Shown in pieces: positions 1 through 7,646 of a DNA stretch of 23,639 nucleotides. The position numbers and the translations under genes were made by a program. The stretch comes from Pseudomonadota bacterium (lineage in GTDB: Bacteria > Pseudomonadota > Alphaproteobacteria > Rhizobiales > Devosiaceae): NCBI GenBank assembly GCA_023415605.1, contig JAEZKB010000210.1, forward strand, positions 1 to 23,639, written 5' to 3'. Positions within the stretch are counted from its first letter, which is position 1; each line of letters begins with the position of its first letter. The notes beneath the pieces were generated by a model, which was not told where the DNA came from, made no database searches, and saw only the letters and a list, made by a program, of their open reading frames with translations.

Positions 1-321
1 CCGGGAAGGTCTGACGGGTCTAGGCACCCCGTCGCCTTAATTTGCTGCCGCGATGGGGCTCGTGTTCGGCGCCATCTCAGGGGGTTCGACTGGAGAAACG
101 CGAAGAGCGTGGTCTGGTCAGGACAAGAACCCTGCGGCGGTGGGGCATTCCGATTGAAACGCCCCGGACCGTCCCGTGTGAACGCCAAAATCCCGGTCAC
201 GACGGCGGAGCAGGGCCATCTCCCTGCAAAGGGATCTCGAACCATCGACGGGCCATGCTCCGCCGTTGTTCGCTCTTTGATATCCCCGGAGGCGGCAGCG
301 CCGGCCGGCGCATCCACTCGC
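1..321. other. Intergenic region without a gene, rich in inverted repeats
   Basis: I find no convincing gene here; open frames in this stretch have no recognisable product. The DNA is dominated by potential hairpins. One is CCCCGTCGC paired with GCGATGGGG near 27-58. Another is GGGGC/GCCCC at 142-146 and 161-165, extended by GGT/ACC. The third is a long stem pairing 199-217 with 251-269, which encloses a small TCCC/GGGA hairpin at 221-234. None is followed by a clear T-tract, so they do not look like simple terminators. The region could hold a structured small RNA or the leader of a gene beyond the window edge. I looked for tmRNA tag, RNase P and SRP RNA signatures and did not recognise any. 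Confidence 0.5.
199..269. repeat. Long inverted repeat with nested hairpin
   Basis: The arms ACGGCGGAGCA (202-212) and TGCTCCGCCGT (256-266) are perfect 11-bp complements. In RNA from the plus strand the stem extends outward through a G-U pair to 199/269. After one mismatch it continues inward through GGCC/GGCC (214-217 with 251-254). A second hairpin, TCCC-TGCAAA-GGGA, lies inside at 221-234. This is much more structure than a simple terminator needs, and no T-run follows on either strand. It may be a structured RNA or a dispersed palindromic element. Confidence 0.55.
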
Positions 322-657
322 CTAGTCCTCGCGTCCCACCGGCATGCCGGCGCCGATGAGGAAGACCAGCGCAAAGGCGCCGGCGATGGCGCCCATCGAG
401 GGTACCAGCGACGCACATAGCGCAAAGGGCACGAAGAGCAGCGCCCAGACACTGCCGATTTCGGCGTCGCGCAGGCGGCAGGCGATCAATGCCAATGTCG
501 GTGCCACAAAGATCAGGTCGACGACCTGCGGCGGCGTCAATCCGGCCTCGGGCGTTGGCGTGGCCCCGGCTAACAGCCGGGACGCCCCATAGGCGACCAG
601 CAGAGCGATGACAAAGGCGAGGTAAGCCGTCCTGCCGATGCGCAGCCGGTCGAGCAT
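322..657 (-). CDS. Small integral membrane protein, DUF805-like
   Basis: This encodes a 111-residue hydrophobic protein with about four predicted membrane segments, roughly residues 10-30, 47-64, 68-87 and 90-106. The RLRDAEIGSVWALL stretch in the middle resembles the RLRDIGxSGWWALL signature of the DUF805 (YhaH-type) family, and the length is usual for that family. It starts 2 bases after the dapD stop codon, so it is almost certainly cotranscribed with dapD. The function of DUF805 proteins is not established, and nothing here shows a link to lysine synthesis. The family call is by eye on a short motif; that it is a real gene is more certain. Confidence 0.6.
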   Translation of the reverse strand: MLDRLRIGRTAYLAFVIALLVAYGASRLLAGATPTPEAGLTPPQVVDLIFVAPTLALIACRLRDAEIGSVWALLFVPFALCASLVPSMGAIAGAFALVFLIGAGMPVGRED

Positions 658-659
658 GT

Positions 660-1505
660 CTAGTCGCGCAGCAGGTCGTTGATCGAGGTTTTCGAGCGCG
701 TCTGCTCATCGACGCGCTTGACGATCACGGCGCAGTAGAGGTTCGGGCCGGGCTGGCCGTTGGGCAGTGGCTTGCCCGGCAGGCTGCCCGAGACCACCAC
801 CGAATAGGGCGGCACCTTGCCCATGAAGACTTCGCCGGTGTTGCGGTCGACGATCTTGGTCGACTGGCCGATGAAGACGCCCATCGAGATCACCGAACCT
901 TCGCCGACCACCACGCCCTCGACGATTTCGGAGCGCGCGCCGATGAAGCAGTTGTCTTCGATGATCACCGGGCCGGCCTGCAGCGGCTCGAGCACCCCGC
1001 CGATGCCGACGCCGCCCGAAAGGTGCACATGCTTGCCGATCTGCGCGCATGAGCCAACGGTCACCCAGGTGTCCACCATGGTGCCCTCGTCGACATAGGC
1101 ACCGAGGTTCACGAAGCTCGGCATCACGATCACCGACTTGGCGATGAAAGCCGACTTGCGCACCACGGCGCCCGGGACGGTGCGGAAACCAGCCTCGCGA
1201 AAGCGGTTTTCGCCCCAGCCTTCGAATTTCGACGGCACCTTGTCCCACCAGCGCGAACCGGCCGGCCCGCCTTCGATCAGCGTGTTGTCGTTGAGGCGGA
1301 AGGAGAGCAGCACCGCTTTCTTGAGCCACTGGTTGACCTGCCAGGAACCGTCGGCCTGCCGTTCGGCCACGCGGGCCTTGCCACTGTCGAGCAGGTCGAG
1401 CGCCGTTTCGACGGCGTCGCGGACTTCGCCTTTGGTCGAGAAGGTCAGCTCCGCCCGGGCCTCGAAGGCGGTTTCGATAGTATTTTGCAGGTCCTCGTAG
1501 GCCAC
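660..1505 (-). CDS. dapD: 2,3,4,5-tetrahydropyridine-2,6-dicarboxylate N-succinyltransferase
   Basis: DapD transfers succinyl from succinyl-CoA to tetrahydrodipicolinate in the succinylase branch of lysine and meso-diaminopimelate synthesis, in the cytoplasm. The 281-residue length matches the family. The N-terminal helical domain is followed by the left-handed beta-helix, visible as hexapeptide-like turns from about residue 105 to 230, including [27 protein letters not shown] and [19 protein letters not shown]. The C-terminal [14 protein letters not shown] segment is also characteristic. The start is a GTG: GGAG lies 6 bases upstream of it, and the first residues MAYEDLQ fit homologues. It is followed at 2 bases by a small membrane-protein gene and is divergent from the LOG-family gene. 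Identification is confident. Confidence 0.97.
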   Translation of the reverse strand: MAYEDLQNTIETAFEARAELTFSTKGEVRDAVETALDLLDSGKARVAERQADGSWQVNQWLKKAVLLSFRLNDNTLIEGGPAGSRWWDKVPSKFEGWGENRFREAGFRTVPGAVVRKSAFIAKSVIVMPSFVNLGAYVDEGTMVDTWVTVGSCAQIGKHVHLSGGVGIGGVLEPLQAGPVIIEDNCFIGARSEIVEGVVVGEGSVISMGVFIGQSTKIVDRNTGEVFMGKVPPYSVVVSGSLPGKPLPNGQPGPNLYCAVIVKRVDEQTRSKTSINDLLRD

Positions 1506-1532
1506 GTTTTGCTCCTTGCGACGTTGGCCGGG

Positions 1533-1560
1533 ACATTACCCGGCACCCGGGCCCTGTCAA
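1533..1560 (-). promoter_or_regulatory. Candidate sigma-70-type promoter of dapD
   Basis: Reading leftward, a perfect TTGACA -35 box (1555-1560) is followed after 16 bases by TAATGT (1533-1538) as a weaker -10 box. Transcription would start near 1526 and give a leader of about 20 bases before the dapD GTG. The -10 match is only partial, so this is a prediction from spacing and the -35 box. Confidence 0.4.
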
Positions 1561-1614
1561 CGATCCTTAACCCGGTCTATGGCAGGCTCCGGGACTGAAT
1601 CAGAAGGACAGCCA

Positions 1615-2463
1615 ATGGCCAGACGTACGGGGACGCCGCTCAGAACATCCGAGCAGGATCTGGAAGCCGCGCGCCGAATTCCATCGACGCCGCAGACCGA
1701 ATCCGCGTCGCATCGGCTTGCCTTTTCAGACGACGAGTTCCTCACCGCTGAGGAAACCCGCGGTGTCCGCTTTCAGCTCGAATATATGAAGGCCGACCTG
1801 CGGCTGCGCGAAGCGGGGATCCGCTCGACCGTGGTGCTGTTCGGTGGGGCCCGCATTCCCGAGCCCGGCAAGGCCGCGTGGGCCGCCCGCAACGAGACGC
1901 AGAAGCGCAACCTCGAACTGGCCTCCCGCTACTACGACGAGGCGCGCCGTTTCGCGCAATTCGCCTCCTCGACCAGCAAGGCCATGGGCTACAAGGACTA
2001 CGTGGTGGTGACCGGCGGCGGCCCGGGCGTCATGGAGGCGGGCAACCGCGGCGCCAACGATGTCGGCGCGCCCAGCATCGGCCTCAACATCGTCTTGCCG
2101 CATGAGCAGGCGCCCAACACCTTCATCACGCCCGAGCTCAGCTTCAACTTCCACTATTTCGCGACACGGAAGGTCCACTTCCTGCTCCGGGCCCGTGCCG
2201 TCGCCATCTTTCCAGGCGGGTTCGGTACGCTCGACGAATTTTTCGAAACCCTCACCCTCATCCAGACCGGCCGCATGCAGCGCATCCCAGTGCTGATGTT
2301 CGGTATCGAGTTCTGGAGCCAGGTCATCAACTTCCAGGCCCTCGCCGATGCAGGCACCATCGCGCCGGACGACGTCAATCTGTTCACCGTTGTCGATAGT
2401 GCCGAGGAAGGCTGGAGCGTCGTCCGCGAGTACTACAATCTGCCCGAGATCGGCCTGGGGTAA
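1615..2463 (+). CDS. LOG family protein (TIGR00730-like Rossmann-fold nucleotide-binding protein)
   Basis: This 282-residue protein carries both signatures of the LOG family, once annotated as lysine decarboxylase: GGGPGVMEAGNRGA at residues 134-147 and PGGFGTLDE at 200-208. The intervening FATRK (182-186) matches the conserved FHxRK region. Characterised short members are nucleoside 5'-monophosphate phosphoribohydrolases that release cytokinin-type bases. This is a longer bacterial version with about 70 extra N-terminal residues, and its substrate is not known. The ATG at 1615 is chosen because AGAAGGA lies just upstream; an in-frame ATG at 1516 would overlap the dapD promoter. It ends 25 bases from the convergent HAD gene. 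The family is certain, the function is not. Confidence 0.9.
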   Translation: MARRTGTPLRTSEQDLEAARRIPSTPQTESASHRLAFSDDEFLTAEETRGVRFQLEYMKADLRLREAGIRSTVVLFGGARIPEPGKAAWAARNETQKRNLELASRYYDEARRFAQFASSTSKAMGYKDYVVVTGGGPGVMEAGNRGANDVGAPSIGLNIVLPHEQAPNTFITPELSFNFHYFATRKVHFLLRARAVAIFPGGFGTLDEFFETLTLIQTGRMQRIPVLMFGIEFWSQVINFQALADAGTIAPDDVNLFTVVDSAEEGWSVVREYYNLPEIGLG

Positions 2464-2488
2464 GACCGCCGCTCGTGGTGCAGCACGC

Positions 2489-3196
2489 TCAGGGGAGCTT
2501 GCGCAGGAACCCCGCCAAATCCGCGGTGATGTGATGGACATGGGCGCCGCCGGTACGGTCGAGCTCCCACGGGTCGACCTGATCGTGCGTGAAATCCTCG
2601 CCGGCCACCACCTGCACGGTGGCCATGCCGCGCTCATGCGGCACCATGAGGTTCTTTTCGAGATCGTCGAACATGGCGGCCCGCTTGGCGTCGATGCCGT
2701 GCTTGGCAAAGAAGCTCTCATAGGCCTCGGGCAGCGGCTTGGGCGTATATTTCATTGCCCGGATGTCGAAGATGTCCGCGAAGAGATCATCGGCGCCGCC
2801 GAGGCGTCGCAGCACTGAACGGGCATGGCCGACATCGCCGTTGGTCAGGATGAATTTCCGGCCCGGCAGGTCGCGGATGGCTTCCACCAGCTCCTCGTGC
2901 GCCGTGACTGGCGAATAGTCGATGGCGTGGACGGTATTGAGGAAGTGATCCGGATCGACCTCGTGCCGTTGCATCAGTCCGTTGAGGGTCGTGCCATAGT
3001 CCCGGTAGTAGGTCTTCTGCAGCGCCCGAGCCTCGTCGAAGGGAAGCTTGGTGACCGAGACCATGTAGTGCGAGATCAGCGTGTCGATCTGCGCGAAGAG
3101 GTTGCACTCGCGGGGATAGAGCGTGTTGTCGAGGTCGAAGACCCAGTCGGTGACATGCGACAGCGAGCGGACGGCGGGCGGCGAGAGTTCGTTCAT
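2489..3196 (-). CDS. Pyrimidine 5'-nucleotidase-like HAD hydrolase
   Basis: This 235-residue cytoplasmic HAD-superfamily phosphatase resembles yeast Sdt1-type pyrimidine 5'-nucleotidases. Motif I is VFDLDNTLYP with D21 as nucleophile and D23 as acid/base. Motif II is FILTNGD, the motif III lysine is in KYTPKPLPEAY, and motif IV is MFDDLEKNL. LDNTLYP together with an alpha-helical cap containing GTTLNGLM is typical of this subgroup. In rhizobial genomes a homologue is commonly found near dapD; here the LOG gene lies between them on the other strand. The start is uncertain: ATG at 3196 is used, while ATG at 3208 has a better G-rich upstream stretch. Substrate assignment is by family only. Confidence 0.88.
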   Translation of the reverse strand: MNELSPPAVRSLSHVTDWVFDLDNTLYPRECNLFAQIDTLISHYMVSVTKLPFDEARALQKTYYRDYGTTLNGLMQRHEVDPDHFLNTVHAIDYSPVTAHEELVEAIRDLPGRKFILTNGDVGHARSVLRRLGGADDLFADIFDIRAMKYTPKPLPEAYESFFAKHGIDAKRAAMFDDLEKNLMVPHERGMATVQVVAGEDFTHDQVDPWELDRTGGAHVHHITADLAGFLRKLP

Positions 3197-3361
3197 GGGC
3201 GTCACCATAGCGCAGAACGCCCCCGATTTCACCTTCTCCGAACTGGACGCGAATCTGAACGGCCGCCTCAGGGTCAGTTCAAGCGGCCGGCCGCATTTTG
3301 CGAGCCAACAGCAATGCCCGTCCTATCCCGGTCGGGCACAATGGAACTGAGGAGACGCAAA

Positions 3362-3787
3362 ATGAAGACCTCCACCAAGCTCGTTCTGGCCGTCGTACTC
3401 GCCTTGGCCACCCCCCTCACTGCCCTCGCCGCCCCCAACAACCCGGTCGGCGCCGCCGTCCCCGGCGGCCCCAACTATCCGAGCGGCGGCTCCAACTCGG
3501 ACCCGTCCTGCGAATATCCGATGGGTTATCTGTTCCCGGTCAGCGTCAAGCAGATCAACCGCATCGATGATGACTGGAAGGTCTGGGTGCGCCCGGTCTG
3601 TGAGGACTCGCCGAACGCGCCGGTCCGCAACATGGGCAATGCCACGCAGCTCATCGGCGCCATCGGCCGTAACGATGTGCTGGAAGCCGCGCTCGACAAA
3701 GAGCGCTATCAGGCCGACGACGTGGTCGGCGTGCTGATCAGCAAGACCAACCGCGTCACCCTCTGGGTGCATCACTCGCTTTATTGA
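3362..3787 (+). CDS. Small secreted protein of unknown function
   Basis: I do not recognise this 141-residue protein. It has a clear Sec signal peptide (MKTSTKLVLAVVLALATPLTALA, cleavage after residue 23), then a Pro/Gly/Asn-rich stretch (PNNPVGAAVPGGPNYPSGG) and a compact domain of about 95 residues. Two cysteines in the mature part (in DPSCEYPMG and RPVCEDSP) could form a periplasmic disulphide. The strong GAGGAGA ribosome-binding site fixes the start. It sits alone between two minus-strand genes, and its stop codon is followed at once by a hairpin shared with the end of pheA. It is probably a periplasmic or surface protein; no function can be assigned. Confidence 0.75.
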   Translation: MKTSTKLVLAVVLALATPLTALAAPNNPVGAAVPGGPNYPSGGSNSDPSCEYPMGYLFPVSVKQINRIDDDWKVWVRPVCEDSPNAPVRNMGNATQLIGAIGRNDVLEAALDKERYQADDVVGVLISKTNRVTLWVHHSLY

Positions 3788-3797
3788 GTGATCCGGT

Positions 3798-3825
3798 GAA
3801 GGGGCAGCAGCGTCACTGCCCCTTC
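3798..3825. terminator. Hairpin between convergent genes, possible bidirectional terminator
   Basis: A perfect 10-bp stem pairs GAAGGGGCAG (3798-3807) with CTGCCCCTTC (3816-3825) around an 8-base loop. It starts 10 bases after the secreted-protein stop, and its loop contains the pheA stop codon. There is no T-run on either side, so termination efficiency is uncertain. Confidence 0.5.
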
Positions 3826-4658
3826 GCCTCGGCCGTCGTATCGGCCTCGTAGACGCCGAGCACATGAAAGTGGTCCGTGAAGAATTTCAGCTCTTCGAAC
3901 GCGAACTGCACGTTGCGGTCGTCCGGATGGCCTTCGATATCGGCGTAGAACTGCGTGGCGGTGAACGAGCCGTCGAGCATGTAGCTCTCGAGCTTGGTCA
4001 TGTTAACGCCGTTGGTGGCAAAGCCGCCCATGGCCTTATAGAGCGCGGCCGGCACGTTGCGGACGCGGAACACGAAGGTGGTCTTGAGCTTCTTGGCCGA
4101 CTTCCTGGGCTCGACCGGCGTCTTGGAGATCACCAGAAAACGGGTCGTATTGTGCGCCGCGTCCTCGATATTGGCGGCGATTACGTCAAGTCCATAGACC
4201 TCCGCCGCAAAGCGCGAGGCAATCGCACCGACAGACTTGTCGCCCTTCTCAGCAATCTCTCGGGCCGAGCCGGCCGTATCGGCGGCATTGATGGTCTTGA
4301 GCCGATGCTTGCGGATGAACGTCCGGCACTGGCCGAGTGCCACCGACAGCGATTGCACCGCCTTGATGTCGGCGAGGGTCGCGCCTTTGACGCCCAGAAG
4401 GTTCATCTCGATGCGCAGGAAGTGCTCGCCGATGATGAAGAGCCCGCTTTCGGGAAGCAGATGATAGATGTCGGTGATGCGGCCGTAGAGCGAATTCTCG
4501 ACCGGCACGACGCCGAAGTCGGCGGTGCCCGTCTGCACCGCAGTGATGGTGTCCTCGAAGGTCACGCAGGGAACGGCTTCGCCCTTGGGAAACAGCGCAT
4601 GCATTGCGGCATGGCTGAAGGCGCCCTTTTCGCCCTGGAACGCGATCTTTTTGGCCAT
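3813..4658 (-). CDS. pheA: Prephenate dehydratase
   Basis: PheA converts prephenate to phenylpyruvate in phenylalanine synthesis, in the cytoplasm. This is the monofunctional 281-residue form without a chorismate mutase domain. The catalytic domain spans about residues 4-180, with PVENSLYGR (52-60) and the catalytic NTTRFLVI motif (170-177). A C-terminal ACT domain (about 192-270) should give phenylalanine feedback control, but the usual ESRP of that domain reads LESYML here. I recall the same substitution in rhizobial PheA proteins. The ATG at 4658 starts the conserved MAKKIAFQGEKGAFSH, with GGGGTG upstream; a longer open frame runs into the divergent promoter region. A weak TTGACT (4715-4720, minus) could be the -35 box. 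Identification is confident. Confidence 0.95.
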   Translation of the reverse strand: MAKKIAFQGEKGAFSHAAMHALFPKGEAVPCVTFEDTITAVQTGTADFGVVPVENSLYGRITDIYHLLPESGLFIIGEHFLRIEMNLLGVKGATLADIKAVQSLSVALGQCRTFIRKHRLKTINAADTAGSAREIAEKGDKSVGAIASRFAAEVYGLDVIAANIEDAAHNTTRFLVISKTPVEPRKSAKKLKTTFVFRVRNVPAALYKAMGGFATNGVNMTKLESYMLDGSFTATQFYADIEGHPDDRNVQFAFEELKFFTDHFHVLGVYEADTTAEAKGQ

Positions 4659-4783
4659 CGATACACCCCGTAACAGCACTCGGCGGCGCCTCTCATGAGC
4701 CCTCGCCCACATCAAGTCAATCAGACGGGCGACAGGCCGCTGCGCAGGCCCTGACGGAATTGTCGCAAGGGCCGGAAACCCGG

Positions 4784-4813
4784 TTGCACGCGGGGGGCGC
4801 CTCAGACTATGAA
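4784..4813 (+). promoter_or_regulatory. Possible promoter of the cytochrome c gene
   Basis: TTGCAC (4784-4789) and TATGAA (4808-4813) are spaced by 18 bases and lie about 50 bases before the cytochrome c start, in the divergent region with pheA. The match to consensus is moderate and the call is tentative. Confidence 0.3.
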
Positions 4814-4861
4814 GCTCCACGTCAATCGTTTATACCCGGCGGAAAAGCCAAAGAGACCGCA

Positions 4862-5671
4862 ATGGATTCGTTCGAGCTCAACAAGATTATCGGTGCCATC
4901 CTGGGCACCCTGCTGTTCGTCATGGGCGTTGGGTTCCTCGCCGAAGCGGTCTACGAACCCCGCGAGACGGGCCCGGGCCTCAGCCTGCCCGAGCCGGAAG
5001 GCACCCATTCGGAAGGCGCGACCGAGGAAGCCGCCGCTACGGTTCCCATCGGCGTGCTGCTCGCCAGCGCTGACGTCGCCGCCGGCCAGAATGCGGCCAA
5101 GAAGTGCCAGAGCTGCCACAACTTCGAGCAGGGCGCCGGCAACAAGACCGGTCCGGAACTGTTCGGTGTCGTTGGCCGCCCCGAGGGTAGCCATCCGGGC
5201 TTCGCCTATTCGGCGGCTCTGATGGAGCACAACGCCGCGGGCGACGTGTGGAGCTACGAGAATCTCGATCACTTCCTCCTTGCTCCGAAGGACTATGCCC
5301 CGGGCACCAAGATGAATTTCTCGGGCCTCAAGAACGACCAGGAACGCGCCAACGTGATCGCCTACCTGGCGTCCGTCACCCCGAACGCTCCGGCCTTCCC
5401 GCCGGCTGAGGCCGCCGCTGCGCCGGCTGCGGAGGGCACAGAGCCGGTTGCCACCGACGCCAACGCGGTGGAAACACCGACCGAAACCCAGTCCGAGACT
5501 CCGGTCCAAGGCACCCCCACGACCAGTGGCACCGGGGGCGCCGAGCCCGCCGCCACTCAGCCGGCACCCGCTGCCACCGAGGCTCCGGCCGCCCCGGCTG
5601 CCGCCGAACCCGCCCCGGCGGCACCGGCGGACGCCACCACCGCTCCGGCCGCTGCACCCGCAGCCCAGTAG
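4862..5671 (+). CDS. Membrane-anchored class I cytochrome c with Ala/Pro-rich C-terminal tail
   Basis: This 269-residue protein has an uncleaved N-terminal anchor (about residues 9-30, IIGAILGTLLFVMGVGFLAEAV), a short linker and one cytochrome c domain (about 70-175). The haem-attachment motif is CQSCH (82-86), and the Met ligand is M151 in PGTKMNFSGL. This matches the CycM-type membrane cytochrome c of rhizobia, which carries electrons from the bc1 complex to a terminal oxidase. Residues about 178-269 form a low-complexity tail of Ala, Pro, Thr and Glu that ordinary CycM proteins lack or have much shorter. The tail would project into the periplasm. The gene is divergent from pheA, a neighbour I recall from rhizobia, and is closed by a strong terminator. 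The start ATG directly precedes the anchor; the ribosome site is weak. Confidence 0.9.
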   Translation: MDSFELNKIIGAILGTLLFVMGVGFLAEAVYEPRETGPGLSLPEPEGTHSEGATEEAAATVPIGVLLASADVAAGQNAAKKCQSCHNFEQGAGNKTGPELFGVVGRPEGSHPGFAYSAALMEHNAAGDVWSYENLDHFLLAPKDYAPGTKMNFSGLKNDQERANVIAYLASVTPNAPAFPPAEAAAAPAAEGTEPVATDANAVETPTETQSETPVQGTPTTSGTGGAEPAATQPAPAATEAPAAPAAAEPAPAAPADATTAPAAAPAAQ

Positions 5672-5695
5672 GCCGACCAGACGACTGCACTTTCC

Positions 5696-5729
5696 AGAGC
5701 CGCGCCCCTCATGCGCGGCTCTTTCATTT
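5696..5729 (+). terminator. Rho-independent terminator after the cytochrome c gene
   Basis: A perfect 10-bp stem pairs AGAGCCGCGC (5696-5705) with GCGCGGCTCT (5713-5722) around a 7-base loop, followed by TTCATTT. It lies 24 bases after the cytochrome stop. The ribosome-binding site of the next gene (GAGGGGA, about 5732) begins just beyond it, so that gene needs its own promoter or readthrough. Confidence 0.88.
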
Positions 5730-5745
5730 CCGAGGGGAAGTTTCG

Positions 5746-6693
5746 ATGACCTTGCTGCTGCACCTGGCCGACTTCAACGAGCGGAGCTGGGCCGATCGCT
5801 TCGCCGCCGCCCGGCCCGGCCGGCGTGTGGTGCTGCGCACCGACGACTACGACCCCCGGGACGTCGAATACATCTTCATCTGGAAGCCCAAGCCGGATGC
5901 CTTCGATGGCCTCAGCAACCTCAAGGCCGTGCTGTCGCTGGGGGCCGGCGTGGACGCGCTACTGCGTCATCCGCATCTTCCCAAAGACGTCCCCGTCGTC
6001 CGCTTCATGGACGAGGACCTCACGCAGCGAATGAGCGACTATGTGCTGGCGGAAGTGACGCGGCACCATCGCCTCGGGACACGCTTCAAGCGCGACCAGG
6101 CCGCCAAGCGCTGGGTGCAACTCTACCCGTCGCCGGCCTGGGATGTTTCGGTGGGCGTCATGGGGCTGGGGCAGCTCGGGCAAGATGCCATCCGCCACCT
6201 CAAGGTGTTCGGCTACAAGCTCCGCGGCTGGAGCCGGACTGAAAAGCAGATCGAGGGCGTCGAGACCTTCTTCGGCGCCGATCAGTTCGATGCGTTTCTC
6301 GGCGGCACCGACATTCTGGTCAACCTGTTGCCGCTGACGCCAGAGACGCACGGCATCCTCAACTATGAGACCTTTACCAAGCTCAAGCGCGGTGGGCTCG
6401 ATGGCGAGGGACCGGTAGTGATCAATGCGGCGCGTGGCGGCCACCAGAGGGAAGCTGATATCGTCCGGGCGCTTGGCGATGGAACGCTGGCCGCCGCTAG
6501 TCTCGACGTGTTCGAGGTCGAGCCGCTGCCGCAGGAAAGCCCGCTCTGGGGTATGGACAATGTCTATGTCACCCCGCACATCGCCGCCGCCTCGAGCGAG
6601 CGGACGGGCGTGGCTTATTTCTCGAAGGTCATCAAGGACCATGAGCAGGGCTTGCCGCTGCCCAACGTGGTTGATTTGAGCCGCGGCTACTAG
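5746..6693 (+). CDS. ghrA: Glyoxylate/hydroxypyruvate reductase A (D-2-hydroxyacid dehydrogenase family)
   Basis: This NAD(P)H-dependent reductase turns glyoxylate into glycolate and hydroxypyruvate into glycerate in the cytoplasm. It has 315 residues, the usual size for the GhrA branch. The dinucleotide-binding motif is GVMGLGQLGQDA (137-148). Catalytic residues of the family are visible: R230 in NAARGGHQ, the acidic residue in DVFEVEPLP (E259 is the likely one), and H278 in YVTPHIAA. The substrate-binding LSLGAGVDALL (63-73) also fits GhrA. GAGGGGA about 8 bases upstream supports the start. It follows the cytochrome terminator, and its stop codon overlaps that of the convergent MarR-GNAT gene in the shared bases CTAG. 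GhrA is preferred over serA-type dehydrogenases by the N-terminal half. Confidence 0.92.
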   Translation: MTLLLHLADFNERSWADRFAAARPGRRVVLRTDDYDPRDVEYIFIWKPKPDAFDGLSNLKAVLSLGAGVDALLRHPHLPKDVPVVRFMDEDLTQRMSDYVLAEVTRHHRLGTRFKRDQAAKRWVQLYPSPAWDVSVGVMGLGQLGQDAIRHLKVFGYKLRGWSRTEKQIEGVETFFGADQFDAFLGGTDILVNLLPLTPETHGILNYETFTKLKRGGLDGEGPVVINAARGGHQREADIVRALGDGTLAAASLDVFEVEPLPQESPLWGMDNVYVTPHIAAASSERTGVAYFSKVIKDHEQGLPLPNVVDLSRGY

Positions 6694-7604
6694 AACCGCA
6701 GCTCCCAGATCTCGCTGACGAGGTCCTTGCCGAAGGAGTGGTGGGGCTCGCTCTCCACCACCTGGAAGCCCGCGGCGGCGTAGAGCCGGCGGGCCGATTC
6801 CTGGATGGTGTGGGTCCAGAGCCGCATCCGCTCGTAGCCGGCCTCGCGCGCGAAGCTGACGCATTGTTCGACCAACGTCCGACCGATGCCGAGGCCCCGA
6901 GCCGAGGGCTCGACATAGAGCATCCGCAATTGCGCCGAGCCGGAGATGCCTTCGGATGGCATCACGAATATCGAGCCGGCGATGCGACCATCGCGCTCGG
7001 CGACCCAGAGGTTCTTGGGCGGCGTCTCGGGCGCGCCATGGTAGTCGGAATAGATGCGGGCGATGAGCGCTTCGAACTCGCCGTTCCAGCCATATTGCTG
7101 GCTGTAGATCAGGCCCTGCCGGTGCACCATCCAGCCGATGTCGCCGATGCGGAGCGGGCGCAGGATGACCGGCGATACCGGTAGCTGGTCCCCCAGCAGC
7201 GCGCGGATCGTGCGCATGGCATCCACCAGTTCACGCCGCTGCTGCTCGTCGAGCGGAGCAAGCAGTCTGCCCACCGAGGCATTCGAGGCCGCCGAGAGGG
7301 CAGCATAGGCAGCGTCCCCCTCCGGCGTCAGCGCGACGGTGTTGGAGCGGCGGTCGGTCTTACTGGGATTTATGGCGATCAGGTCGTCGCCGACGAGACT
7401 GCGCATCAAGCGGCTGAGATAGCCGCGATCCATCCCAAGGCTGCTCGCAATCTCGCCGGGCGTCGTGTGGCCGCGCGAGGCGATCTCGTGCAGCACGCGC
7501 CCCTCTGGCAGGCTGAACTCACTGTGGTTGAAGTGCTCCTCGAGCAGCCCGATCTGCCGCGTGTAAAAGCGGCTGAAGGCCCGCACGTCCGCAATCTCAT
7601 CCAT
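6690..7604 (-). CDS. MarR-family regulator fused to a GNAT acetyltransferase
   Basis: This 304-residue two-domain protein has a MarR winged helix at residues 1-140 and a GNAT domain at about 145-304. The recognition region is HTTPGEIASSLGMDRGYLSRLMRSL (46-70) and the wing is KTDRRSNTVALTPEG (82-96). The GNAT domain carries the acetyl-CoA loop ARGLGIGRTL (235-244) and ends with WTHTIQESARRLYAAAGFQVV. It probably binds DNA as a dimer and acetylates an unknown small molecule or protein. Such fusions are common in rhizobia and actinobacteria, but few substrates are known. A G-rich site precedes the start. A perfect palindrome 43 bases upstream may be its own operator. It is transcribed in the same direction as the aminopeptidase and ends in a 4-base overlap with ghrA. 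Confidence 0.92.
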   Translation of the reverse strand: MDEIADVRAFSRFYTRQIGLLEEHFNHSEFSLPEGRVLHEIASRGHTTPGEIASSLGMDRGYLSRLMRSLVGDDLIAINPSKTDRRSNTVALTPEGDAAYAALSAASNASVGRLLAPLDEQQRRELVDAMRTIRALLGDQLPVSPVILRPLRIGDIGWMVHRQGLIYSQQYGWNGEFEALIARIYSDYHGAPETPPKNLWVAERDGRIAGSIFVMPSEGISGSAQLRMLYVEPSARGLGIGRTLVEQCVSFAREAGYERMRLWTHTIQESARRLYAAAGFQVVESEPHHSFGKDLVSEIWELRF

Positions 7605-7646
7605 GGCAACCCCCGGCCTAGAACGGAAGCCAGTTGCGCTTATTAT

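Noticed and set aside
1..321. tmRNA, RNase P RNA, SRP RNA or riboswitch
   Set aside because: The stretch GGTTCGACTGG near 84 recalled tmRNA, but no tag-peptide frame or acceptor end could be found. No conserved RNase P or SRP motif was seen either.
5448..6242. A 264-codon open frame crossing the cytochrome c tail and ghrA in another frame
   Set aside because: It is Arg/Pro-rich from out-of-frame reading of GC-rich DNA and passes through a strong terminator hairpin.
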